DNA of 64,000 bases from Cyclaneusma minus (Eukaryota; Ascomycota; Leotiomycetes; Marthamycetales; Marthamycetaceae): NCBI GenBank assembly GCA_037179335.1, contig JAKZHN010000021.1, forward strand, positions 124,001-188,000. The letters run 5' to 3'. Position 1 is the first letter of the stretch; the number at the start of each line of letters is the position of its first letter. Positions 54,333 through 64,000 of this stretch are shown here, piece after piece. Made by a program: the position numbers and the translations under genes. The notes below the pieces were generated by a model. The model had not been told where the DNA came from, did not search any database, and saw nothing but the letters and a program-made list of their open reading frames with translations.

Positions 54333-55796
54333 TCAAAATGCCACCGCATCTGAGAATCCCGTGTCCCAGCCCATGCCATACCGCTCATGCTCAAACCTCT
54401 GCCCCGGCGCCGTCTCATTCCAATACCTCTCATGTCCACCACAAGCCCCCTCCTTCATACCACCCCTCACCTGCTGAGCCCTATCCACCTTGCCTCTTAC
54501 TTCCTCACAGCTCAACCTCAGATTCTCCGGAGCCCTAACGTTCCCCTTCTTAACTTGCTCCACAAACCCCCACTCTCCGCCATCCATCCACTCCATCTTC
54601 CAAGTCCAGAAATAGCTACCCCCAGCCTTCTGCTGCCACATCCAGCTCTGAGTTTCACCAAACCCTCTCACGTGCCCCTCTTTTTCATGATCCGCCACCC
54701 GTCCCCAAGTCTGTCCATCCATGACGCACGAATACTCGCCCACAACCAGTTGCGCTTCTCCCCTGTCCGCCAAACTGCCCTCCTTTCCACCAAGCTCTCC
54801 CAGCTCCCATTTAACCTTCTCAATCAACTCGTGCGGTGCCTTCGAGCGATCCTCATCACTGAAAGTATAATACCGATGCGTATCCACCACCACCGGATTC
54901 CACCCCCTCCCCTTCAACCCATTCGTCCACCTCAGCGCCCTCTCCAAATCCCACCCATCACTCACATAAACCGGTACCGCAGCCCCTCCCCCCCTCACCA
55001 ACTCCTCATCACCTCTCACCCTCTGCAAAATATCCTCATACCACCCATAAATCCCCTTCGCATCCCAAACCGCCTCGTTAACAACCTGCACCCCCACCAC
55101 CCCCTCTCCAAACTCGCGATCCCTAACCAGCTCCTGCAGCACAAACAATACACACCTAGTAGCCAGCTCCCTATGCTTCCTACTCTCCCAAAACCCCGCT
55201 TTCCCGCCCGAAATCCCACTATGCGCATCCCCATTCGCCGCCCCCGGCAACGCATGCAAATCAACCAACACCCCCACCCCCCACCCCCTCGCCCTCTTCA
55301 CCACCCCCTTCACCTCCTCCCAAGCACCATCATAAACCCCCGTCCCACAAACCTCTTCAAAATCCGTTCCTTTAGCAAACAATTTGCCAAATGTGAAATA
55401 CCCAATAGGCAAACGAATACTAGTGCCCCTAGCCTCGTTTACAAACCAGCACAAATCTTCGTCCGAAAGTGCATTGCGCCAGTGATTTTCCCATTTTTCG
55501 CGTGTGGCTTGGAAACCGCTTTCTTTGAGAGAGGCGCTGATGGCGTCGAGTTCGGAAGCGCCGGCGGAGGAGGGGGGGTACATGGAGCCGAAGAGCCATT
55601 GTTCGAGCACGAAGATGGCGCCGAGATTGACGCCGTGGTGGTAGCGGTAGCGAAGCACGTCGGACGGGGTGGGGGGTTGGATGCCGCCGGTTGGTTGGGA
55701 GTTGAAAACTTGCTGGTCTTGAGATGGTGCGGATGATTCGTGCTGGTCTTGGAAGTCGTCGAGCTTGTCTTTTGCTTTTTGGAGGAACTTCTTCAT
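54333..55796 (-). CDS. Glycoside hydrolase family 5 (exo-beta-1,3-glucanase-like)
   Basis: Single exon, 487 residues, ATG 55796. Catalytic acid/base Glu241 lies in GVQVVNEAVWD and nucleophile Glu354 in QLVVGEYSC, with the usual RLPIGYF after strand 3, VLVDLHALPGAANGDAHSG and DTHRYYTF between them. GQTWGRVADHEKEGHVR and YFWTWKMEW complete the GH5 barrel pattern seen in fungal exo-1,3-glucanases. There is no signal peptide; the protein begins with a charged amphipathic helix (MKKFLQKAKDKLDDFQDQHE), so it is probably intracellular, unlike the secreted cell-wall enzymes. The C-terminal 60 residues are Cys/Gly-rich. No introns, which is unusual compared with its neighbours. Confidence 0.88.
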   Translation of the reverse strand: MKKFLQKAKDKLDDFQDQHESSAPSQDQQVFNSQPTGGIQPPTPSDVLRYRYHHGVNLGAIFVLEQWLFGSMYPPSSAGASELDAISASLKESGFQATREKWENHWRNALSDEDLCWFVNEARGTSIRLPIGYFTFGKLFAKGTDFEEVCGTGVYDGAWEEVKGVVKRARGWGVGVLVDLHALPGAANGDAHSGISGGKAGFWESRKHRELATRCVLFVLQELVRDREFGEGVVGVQVVNEAVWDAKGIYGWYEDILQRVRGDEELVRGGGAAVPVYVSDGWDLERALRWTNGLKGRGWNPVVVDTHRYYTFSDEDRSKAPHELIEKVKWELGELGGKEGSLADRGEAQLVVGEYSCVMDGQTWGRVADHEKEGHVRGFGETQSWMWQQKAGGSYFWTWKMEWMDGGEWGFVEQVKKGNVRAPENLRLSCEEVRGKVDRAQQVRGGMKEGACGGHERYWNETAPGQRFEHERYGMGWDTGFSDAVAF

Positions 55797-56605
55797 CTTC
55801 GATGATCTTCGATGATTTTGACGATGGTATTTTTGACTTCGGAAATTCGTCGAGAGAGGAAGGTTCGAAGGACCTAACTTAGATAATGATCTTGGGGAAG
55901 GATCAGGTGAGATATCGTGACTCTGAGGAACCAGCTGGGTAGTCTGATTTGTGTTTGCTGGTCGGACCGAACTGACTTGAGACAGAAACTTGAAGCTGAA
56001 CTTAAGGTTGACAGGTTATCCGAGAAACCTAAAACCCGGTCAAGAATCAAGATCTCAGATCTGAAGATGAAAAGTCCAATCGAGATTGAGTTTGTCTTTT
56101 GAGTTGGAGTGATGTCAAGTTGGGCATCTGGCGTGTTTCAATTGAATTCAGCACGCTCCAGCACGACCCCGCGGCAACGTCATGCTAAGAAGTAAGAACT
56201 TGGCGTGCCCCACTACTTATGCTTGGCATATTGAAACAGTGAACCAACACATATAAAGTAGCTGCTCTGGATTCGGCTTCGTTTTACTCAAGTCTATCAA
56301 TAGGATTATTAATTATTTTGGTTTCTTAGAGTAGCCGTAAGTCGTTGCAACGTTACCCATAAGCTGAGGAGCCAAGTCCGAGGAAAGACCATTGCCGTCG
56401 GAATATTCTCAGTTCTTGCTCCTCCAAACTCCTACCGGAAATCGACAAACGCCGTGACTATGCCGCTGTAAAATATAACTCGATGAATCGAAGTCTGTCA
56501 TCCCAATCAAGCTGTTCATAGCATCATCATCGTCATCCCAAGTCTTCAGTGAGTCCCACAGCCTACCAACCCCCATCCCTATCCTCTCCTACCTCACTCA
56601 ACCCC
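55797..56605. other. Intergenic region between GH5 and bZIP genes
   Basis: Promoter of the GH5 gene (minus) and 3' flank of the bZIP gene. No gene supported. Confidence 0.4.
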
Positions 56606-57859
56606 TCACCCAAAAACCCTCTCAACAACCCCCTCCCACACCCCCATATTTACCGTAGCCCCAAACCCAAAACATCTAACACTCCCCCTCAACCCCTCCT
56701 TAACCCTCTCCAAGCCCCCCCACAACCTCTCCCAACCAATCTCCCCCCTATCCACCTTCCTCAGCAATTCAAACCAAGCCTGCACCGGCGTGATTTCATC
56801 AATTTCTCCAATCTCCATACTCAGATCCAGGCTCTGAGAAAGTTCATACAAGTCATATATCGAAGGCGAACATGTCGTCCATGTGGGCTTTGATGCATGG
56901 GAAGATTTAGAAGTTATGGACGATTTTGAGGTGCTGGAAGAGAGAGACCCTCGGCGAGGGGAAAGTGAGTGGCGGATGTCTGGGCAGGAGGACAAGCTTG
57001 ATGTGAAGGCTGAGGGTGGGCAGGTGTGGTAGAGTGAGGTGGAGGCCATGAGGATGTGGCCTGAGGATGGGAGTCTGATGTCTTCTGGACAGGTGGAGAA
57101 TGTGGAGTGGGAGAAGTGGGTGAGGCAGGGGTGTTCGAGACTTTGAAAAAGTTAGTCCAATTCCATGAAATCAACTGCGAGCCTCGGATATTCAGGGAAG
57201 AATAAGAATGTTTTTTTGGGTTTGCTGTACTTACGCGAGGATGAAGTTTAGAGCAACGTCTTCTGGTCTGAGTGGTAACTGGGCGGACACGTGATTCCTG
57301 ATTGACGACGGGTCTGGTGTTCTTGGTAATGTGGAGATGGGATGGGTGTGCAAGCATGCTGCATTGATGGAGGAGTCGTGTCGAATGCTGACAAGACTTG
57401 TAGTCGATGAACGGCTATGTTGAAGACTTGATGATGTGTCCGGGGCACTAGGAGATTGTCTGACTGACAATTGTGGTGAAACTTGTGCAACTGCTGGTTT
57501 CTGTCCCACGAGACAGGGTTGCACCTTAGAGCCGGGCGGAGAGATAGCAGCAGAGGAGAGAACGCTCTTGAGCTGTGAGTTTTCTTTTCGGAGTGACGTT
57601 TCTTCGGCCTGTGCTTCAGCTTCCAGTTTTCGTAAACGAGTGGCTTCTTCTTCGAGATGACGTTGGTAGTCGGCTTTGCGTCTTCGATGTTTTCTGGGTC
57701 ATGTTAGATATTGAGCAGGTGATAGTGTTTTGACGAGTGAAAGTGGACTGACGCTTGAGCTCGTCTTACTTGTCCTCGACGATCGGTAGTTTTAGTCTCT
57801 GGCTTGATCGAGTTTCGTGTGCTAGTAACACTTGTTGCAACGACCGTTGTAGTAGCCAT
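56606..57859 (-). CDS. bZIP transcription factor
   Basis: Three exons: 57859-57753, 57693-57235, 57140-56606; introns 59 and 94 nt, phases agree; 366 residues. The basic region bridges the first intron: DRRGQVRRAQAKHRRRKADY, followed by a leucine-zipper-like helix QRHLEEEATRLRKLEAEAQAEETSLRKENSQLKSVL. The Asn that normally contacts DNA (NxxAQxxFRxRK) is Val here, as in a fungal group written QVRRAQ..HR.RK. After a Ser/Pro-rich linker comes PLRPEDVALNFILALEHPCLTHF, a region also seen in fungal bZIP regulators. The C-terminus is helical (SPIYDLYELSQSLDL to WERLWGGLERVKEGL). Probably a nuclear regulator; targets unknown. Confidence 0.82.
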
Positions 57860-60800
57860 GAGGAGTGCTTGAGTATAAACGGTCTAGAAAGAATGACGAT
57901 ATCAACGAAAGACGAATTTGTTTACAAGGTAACAACAGTGTATTGCACAGCCCTCATGAAAGAGAGCAGAATTTCGAGCTTCGGGGGAAGCAGACTTGAA
58001 AGAAAAGACGGATCGTGCACTTAGACTCGAGATATACCAAGACCGAGATTAACCATTTGTCAGGAGGCCATGCAAACGGCCGTCCAGCTCCACCTTCGCC
58101 ACGGGGAAACCAGGGATTCATGAAGCGCTTTCAGAAAGAGGCGCATGGATTTGTGGACTGTGGTTTCCCTGATCTCCACAAGCTGGAGAACTGTACACAA
58201 AATTGACCCCACCCTCTATGTGGCTGAGCGAGAGTTGATGTCATAGATTCGTAGGGCTACTAGATGCGCTGTCAAATGAGAACAAAATGCCAGCACAGAT
58301 CCATCAGCGATCACCAATGAGGCACCAGGTCGCTGCACGTGGGCCGGCTCGACGGTTGAAGAATTCCACGATCCGCCGGTTCGACTTGATTTGAGATTCC
58401 TCATGTCGGGGTTTCGGAGTTCTCAGCCGCAGTTGGTCGAGCTTGTCCAGCCGGATCTGCGGCCAGGGTCTAGGCCTATATGGGCTGAGCGAATTGGTTG
58501 GCCGATGCGTTGTCGATATTTGGAATACTCGCGATTCGTCCGAGAAGGCCAAAATCTCTGCCGTTGGAGAATTTGTAATGCTTGACTCCGTGATTTGATT
58601 TCTGGGAAAGCCAATTCAATGTTGTCAAGGACAAGCCTTGATGTGACTGGAGCTTGTCTGGCGGCCCGCTACCCCGCAAGACCCGCGGACGGCGTTTGCA
58701 GATCTTGGTGGGGCTGCTATTTTGGGGTTGCCGTTGTTCAATAATAATATAGAGTACAACCAGGTAAATAAACAAAACGTGCTCCTACTCAGGTAGCGTT
58801 GTCCATAGAAGTCGTCGTTGTGGATTCTCGCCCAAACGCTTTCTTTGGCGCGCGAGCTGGCGTTCAGTTCCTAGTAGTATCTGGTTCTGGTGACAAATCA
58901 GCAGACCTTAGACCTACCTTACCCACGGGTTATTACAACATGATTGAAATGTGCCGCCCAATGTAACACCCACCACATATCCACTGCTTTCCGTTTGCTT
59001 GTGCCGTGCCGTCTTTGCTTATTTGTATTCGATATTCATGCCGCGCGGCTAGAACAACTGACAGCTGACAGAAAAGCCTTCTCTTGTAGAATCAGACTCA
59101 GCGGTTGATCTCGCAGGCTTTATATAGTTTTCGACGTCCGGAATCTGAAATCTGAAAGCATGCTTCTCGAGTCCATCAAAACCAGCTGTGCTGCCACCAA
59201 GTCGAGTCGTCCTTGAAAGAAAGTCGACCTGGCTCGTCAGTATCGGATAAGAGATGTTCATGGTTTCACAGAGCGGACTGGACGATCAGGCTACCATCCT
59301 ACCATACCAATGAGCTGAGAGAAACCGAAAGAGTGAGGTGTCAGGGCTATCCCCTCAATTCCCGTCATGGGTAGAGTATGTTTGCAAAACCACTGGTGAC
59401 TATTAAGCCGTCCAGGTCGCCGGGAGGAGCCACGTGCTATATGCAAAAGCGCAGTCAGTGACAAGAGAAACGCACCATTGTCAACGGATCTGAGACAGAT
59501 CTTACCGTATGGATACAGATCTTCCCGTATGGATAAATCCCGACTTACATGAGTGGGTCTTCGGGGAGGCGGAGACTCCATGTTGTGTATATAAAGTACC
59601 GCCGCGGGACTGCCATGTGAATGGGTGGTAATGCATACGAACGGCGAGTCTCGAACATGGCAGAAGCGGTGGAGATGCAGGATAAACAAATGCATTCCAA
59701 TGAGCTTCAGGGAAGGAAACGCGTGGCCCAAGTTATTGTAGCTGTCGGATGGAGCCTCGACGAAGCGAATCGATATGGCTGAACTTGATGTCTCATAAGG
59801 GAGTTCCGCACCCCTCCTCCCCGCTTCGACATGGGAAGCATCGCGCCCGGGTGGCCCCATCTGGAACCCGTCCATACTTCCCGGACGCCCTGTTACACCG
59901 GAATTGGACGAGAACAAGTTTCGATCAGAGTCCGGAACGCCTTCGGGGTCTTTTTGATGCTTGAAGGAAAAGGGGCACACACGTGACTCGGGGCGTGATA
60001 TTGGAAGGCTCTTCAGTTGTCGTCAGGCCGCGCGCAACGGCCGAGGGAGATGCTCGCGATTGAGTGCTGAGATTCGTCGATCCGTGACGTCGATTCTGGG
60101 ATAGAGTTCGGGGATGGAAATCGAAAGCTTCTCCCGCAGAAGCTCAGAGTTCGGTGGTGACGGCAGCTGTCTTCGTGAGTCAGGGGTTCTCCACGAAGGC
60201 GGGAGAGGGTTTGGGCCATCAGTCCGGACGGTTAGAGTTGCAACTGGCTTTGACGTGCCCCAAGACACGACAGCGGTTCACGAATCACGAACCTCGGCGG
60301 TGCCTTGGAGACGCTGGCGGGGCATGTGTGAGTAGATTTTATATTGGACGCCAGGGCAGAGATACAAGCGGGTGGACGTAGATTGGCGCAAGCAGTGCAG
60401 AGGCGCGGCATCGGCCATCTTAGTGCCCCTTGATCCTGAAGTCAGCTTTTCAGATCTAGTGGGCGAATTGGCGAAGCTTGATTGGGGGCCTTGAACTCGG
60501 GGTTCCACCTTTCTGGTGCTTATGGCTTCTTTGTGACACCTCTTGAGACCGAAGCAGAAAACAATAATAATATGTGCGGGCGGTTCGCTCGCTGAGGTGC
60601 TGCTGCCCACATACAGGCTCTCACAGTCGGATTTCGCCAAATGCCCATGACCGCCCGTCGCCCGGCCGCTCCACTTTCCCGATTCCATCGTTCCTTGCCA
60701 TCACCTTTCATGCCAACTTCGCATTCCCAACACCGCCGCCACCCTACATCATCAACACCCGCCATCCAGCGCACAACACGATCGGCCTCCCACGACTCAG

Positions 60801-60964
60801 TTCGTCTGTCGCATGCTGGCCGGCCTGCCACTACCGCAGAGGGTACCGTTCCTGAGCACAACCAACACGCAGCGCCCGCGGCGTCAGGTACCGGCAAATC
60901 GTTCCCGCTGGGCTGACAATTAGCACCTCACGCTGAGCACCACCAACCCACGCAACACGCCATC
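57860..60964. other. Three-kilobase region between bZIP and SREBP genes
   Basis: No gene is firmly supported. A minus-strand frame at 59980-59291 (about 229 codons) is the longest but has no motif, poor composition and no splice support. CACACGTGACTCG at about 59978 contains an E-box (CACGTG). 60600-60960 is C-rich, with ACCACCAACCCACGCAACACGCC before ATG 60965, probably the leader of the SREBP-like gene. Confidence 0.4.
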
Positions 60965-63900
60965 ATGCCCGACCAGACCTCCGCCGCGTTCGAGGAGATT
61001 GACCAAGGTCGTGACAAACAAGTCAGCTTCAATTTCGAGTCGCCCATGCAGAGCAGCGAGCAGTCGCTGTTCCCGCCAGAATGGGATGCCACGAGCCCCA
61101 ACTACGGCGGTCTGTACTCGACACCGCTGAGCTGGGATCCGCCCGAGCCACGACTTCCGAAGGCGCCCGACGACGAATACAAACCCGCCATCGCCGACCA
61201 GGTCGATGACATGTTCAAGTTTCAGGATGCATCGGCCGACGGTACTATGGACGGCACCGTCCCTGTTTTCGACTTCAATGACATCAGTGCCAATGGCCTC
61301 GCCAGAGTCAACACCTTTGATGCCTCCAATTCCGACAGCTCCTCCTCCAGTCATCCGCAAACACAAGCACCACCTCAACAACCTCAACAACAACCTCAGC
61401 AACAGCAGCCTAATTATGGCGCACATCCGTCTATGAATACTCTCACTTCAGCTCAACGCGATAAATTACGCAGCATCGCTATGCCGCAGCATCTAAAATT
61501 CAAGGGTCCTACACCCCCATCAGATGCGCAGAAGAAGGAAGCCTCGGCCTCATCATCGCCCGAAGCCGCAGAACACGAGGGTAAAAAGCGCAAGTCATCG
61601 ACAGACCCGGAGGACGAGGACGAAGATGAGGATTGCGACCACCCTCCAGTCAAGAAGACTGCACATAATATGATTGAGAAACGATACCGCACCAACTTGA
61701 ACGACAAAATAGCTGCACTGCGTGACAGCGTTCCGAGTCTGCGGGTGATGGCGAAGAGCGCCAGAGGGGAAGATGCTGACGCGAAGGAGGATCTCCAGGG
61801 GCTCACTCCTGCACATAAGTTGAACAAGGCCACGGTATGGTTCCATTTCATCCTGTCGCCCAGTCCTCCATCAGGCCATTTTCGTGGCATCGTCCGATCT
61901 CGAGTCAGCGGTAGCACTTCATTGAAGACATCTTGAGTGCCACACCCCTGTCTCTACACTGTCCCACAGACATAGCTAACATCAATCGTATCAGATTTTG
62001 TCCAAAGCGACTGAATATATTAGGCATCTTGAGAAACGGAACTCGAGACTAACTGATGAGGTTACTGCCATGAAAGCTCGAATCAATGCATTTGAGAAGC
62101 TGTTTATTTCAGGCGCCATGGGTGGTATCCAATCCCCTCCTATTCCCCAACCCTATTATGGCCAAGAGATGTACATGAACTCTCCCAACTCGGCACCCAA
62201 TACTACACCTGGCGGAGAGCCGCAAGGCATGATCCAGGTCCCCGAAGATATTCGGCGTCTCCATCAATCTCAACTCAACCAACAGATATATCCTGTTCCA
62301 CAAGAGAATTACCAGCCGAATGTCGGCCGAGCTCCTGGTGGACAGCATGCTTGGGTTAATGGAGGCAGCTATTTTGGCAGGCTCATGGTAGGATCACTTG
62401 CTGGCCTGATGATCATGGAAGGTTTCAGCGAGGCGGAACCAGAAGGCGACGGCCCCAACGCACGTGGGCTGTCAGCTCTCCCTGTGCAGATGCTTGCTGC
62501 TGCCGGCCGACATTTACGGCGCATGACAGATGTTCATGTACTCGGCTATCACTCCGATGCTGCACAGACGATCTCCTACTTGAGGTTCGCCTTGATGTTG
62601 GGTGCACTCTTATACGTTTTCCTACCCCAGCTTTTCAAGCCAAAATCCCAGCCTCGTGATGGAAAACTCCAGAGCACATCCCCGAAGGCTGCACCATCTC
62701 CAGCAGCTCCAATTCAAGTGAGACGTCAGGCTTGGCTTACTTCCATCCAGACTGTCTGGGTGCCTCGCCACAACTTCTTCCTCGAGGCTGCCGCCTTGAT
62801 CTTGAAGATGCTCAAGCTAAGTGTCCGGAACATCATTGGATGGAACGGATATTCTTTCTTGACCGGCATTACCGAGCAACAAGAAGCAGCTCGTATCAAG
62901 GCTTGGGAGGTAGCTCTCGACGCACAATTGGCTGGTGGTGATGTTGAAGTCAGCAAGAGTCGTTTGATACTCACATTGATGGCCTCTGGCACTCTTCCAG
63001 ACACGCCAGCTCGCTTGATGCTCAAGGCCGTGCACATCCGAGTCTTACTCTGGGAGTTTGGGAACTCGGGTTTTAACAGCATCTTTATGTTCCGCGAGAT
63101 CGCCGCGAAGATTGCGAGATGGAAGTGGAACGAAGCTCAGCAATTGCAGAAGATCATGACTTCCCCCAGCCCAGTACACGACCCCTCCAGCGGTCTCGTT
63201 TTGCCAGACCATCTCATCGCTCTATTGGAGCAAGAATGCGATGATGTTCTGGTCGACCCTATTGGCCAACGAGCCTATAACCTGGCCTGGAACTTGCCGA
63301 CTACGGACAAGTCGGAAATTAGCAGCCCAGCGATGGACCTTGTTGTCGAGGATTCCGCTATCCGATCTCCTCTCGATGCCGTTGCTGCTTGGTTCTCGAT
63401 CTTGACGCTTACACAAGCACTTAAGACGAGCATTCTTGCCGACGATGATGAAGCCAACGAGTCTATCGCCAAAGACATCGATTTGGCCGTACGAACAGCA
63501 CCAGTGGGATCTAATGCCCAAGTTGTTGCGCTCGTTGCCCGCGCCGTGCTGATCCAGAAGAGACGTGGCGAAAGCCTCGCTGCTGCTTTGCACGCCATGA
63601 CGCCTATGGAAGCCGAGCCAACCAACAGTGAGGGGGTTCCAAGCTTGATCAACACAACTGCGCCAACGTCAATTCCTTCTGACGTCCGCACTTCCCTTGA
63701 CTGCGCCAATGCTATTGCACATCTCGAGCATACGCCTGCTCCTGCTGATCCGACAGCTGCCTATCCTCTGATCGACCGCATTATCCCGGTGAAGCTAACG
63801 CTTCTGGGATTCGTAGCAGCGTTCAAATTGATGGAGACGATTGCTGAGCATGAACGGGCCGCCAGCAAGTGTTCTCGCAGACTGGAGAGCCTGGCCGGCA

Positions 63901-64000
63901 ACCTCAGGATTTGGGTTGGCGGCATCGAGGGTCTCCAGAGTGGCTTGGACAAGGAGACGAGGGAGACTGCAGTGGAACGCTGCTTACTCGTTGCCAAGAA
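60965..64000 (+). CDS. SREBP-like bHLH membrane-bound regulator (3' end outside window)
   Basis: Exon 1 60965-61834 and exon 2 from 61995 to beyond the window edge; intron 160 nt (GTATGG...GTATCAG), phase 0. Residues 1-220 are acidic and Gln/Ser-rich (QQPQQQPQQQQ) as in an activation region. The bHLH begins at about 234: HNMIEKRYRTNLNDKIAALRDSVPSL, with the Tyr typical of SREBPs in place of Arg, and continues across the intron into KATILSKATEYIRHLEKRN. Two hydrophobic segments follow at about 417-434 (FGRLMVGSLAGLMIMEGF) and 483-504 (SYLRFALMLGALLYVFLPQLF), the hairpin that holds SREBPs in the ER. The rest fits the long C-terminal domain of fungal SrbA-type proteins. Known members control sterol synthesis and low-oxygen growth after cleavage. 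Confidence 0.92.

Noticed and set aside
54387..55736. Plus-strand frame of 449 codons opposite the GH5 gene
   Set aside because: Shadow of the GH5 coding strand: Pro/His/Leu-rich composition follows from the biased third positions of the real gene.
59291..59980. Minus-strand frame of about 229 codons between bZIP and SREBP genes
   Set aside because: No domain, no repeat or heptad pattern, mixed composition and no splice or promoter support; plausible by chance in a 3-kb region of moderate GC.

Overview
The window looks like a nuclear contig of a filamentous ascomycete (Pezizomycotina, probably Dothideomycetes). The reasons are genes broken by 45-350 nt GT-AG introns with TACTAAC/CTAAC-like branch sites, a CYP505-type fused P450, an SREBP-family bHLH regulator, a fungal hybrid histidine kinase, RBR-type E3 ligases, GH5 and GH43 enzymes, and repeats whose copies differ mainly by C-to-T/G-to-A changes, as repeat-induced point mutation (RIP) leaves. 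The genus is not resolved. All gene models were spliced by hand from reading frame, splice signals and family motifs.

Layout. 1-1247: 5' half of a CYP505 P450 (minus), cut by the window edge. 2.45-5.85 kb: tandem duplication of a double GRF-type zinc-finger gene; the left copy is decayed (frameshift and early stop), the right copy intact. 6.97-7.9 kb: membrane-anchored SAM methyltransferase. 8.5-13.8 kb: a duplicated family of acidic two-repeat proteins (one intact, one with an in-frame TAG, one relic), with remnants of a tRNA-Ser unit beside the first two. 16.1-18.0 kb: amino-acid transporter. 19.0-20.3 kb: cyanamide-hydratase-like HD protein. 20.3-22.9 kb: repeat island with an intact tRNA-Ser(CGA) between inverted copies of a RIP-mutated repeat. 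23.4-27.6 kb: hybrid histidine kinase (minus). 28.5-29.8 kb: methyltransferase-like Rossmann protein. 30.7-38.4 kb: a five-exon gene for a multi-pass membrane protein of about 2,500 residues with a huge tail holding repeated 'LxSxxLW' motifs.

39.5-44.1 kb: three RBR-related genes in one cluster, none giving a complete catalytic RBR protein (frameshift beside the catalytic Cys, N-terminal module only, and IBR-RING2 with Cys replaced by Glu). 45.8-47.0 kb: coiled-coil protein. 47.1-48.1 kb: GH43. 48.5-50.7 kb: apparently disrupted gene with a STAND-type N-terminal domain. 52.4-53.1 kb: small protein with a 5-residue repeat. 54.3-55.8 kb: GH5. 56.6-57.9 kb: bZIP factor. 61.0 kb to the right edge: SREBP-like regulator with two membrane segments, incomplete at its 3' end.

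Apart from these families there is no metabolic gene cluster. The conserved single-copy genes (transporter, HD hydrolase, histidine kinase, GH43, GH5, bZIP, SREBP) are interleaved with fast-evolving duplicated families. In-frame stops in the duplicated copies are TAG or TAA, as expected if RIP changed CAG/CAA. A 19-bp minisatellite recurs at four places between 45 and 54 kb, and a dispersed repeat with core GTCGACGTGCAACAAAAC is shared between 20.7-21.0 and 30.3-30.5 kb.
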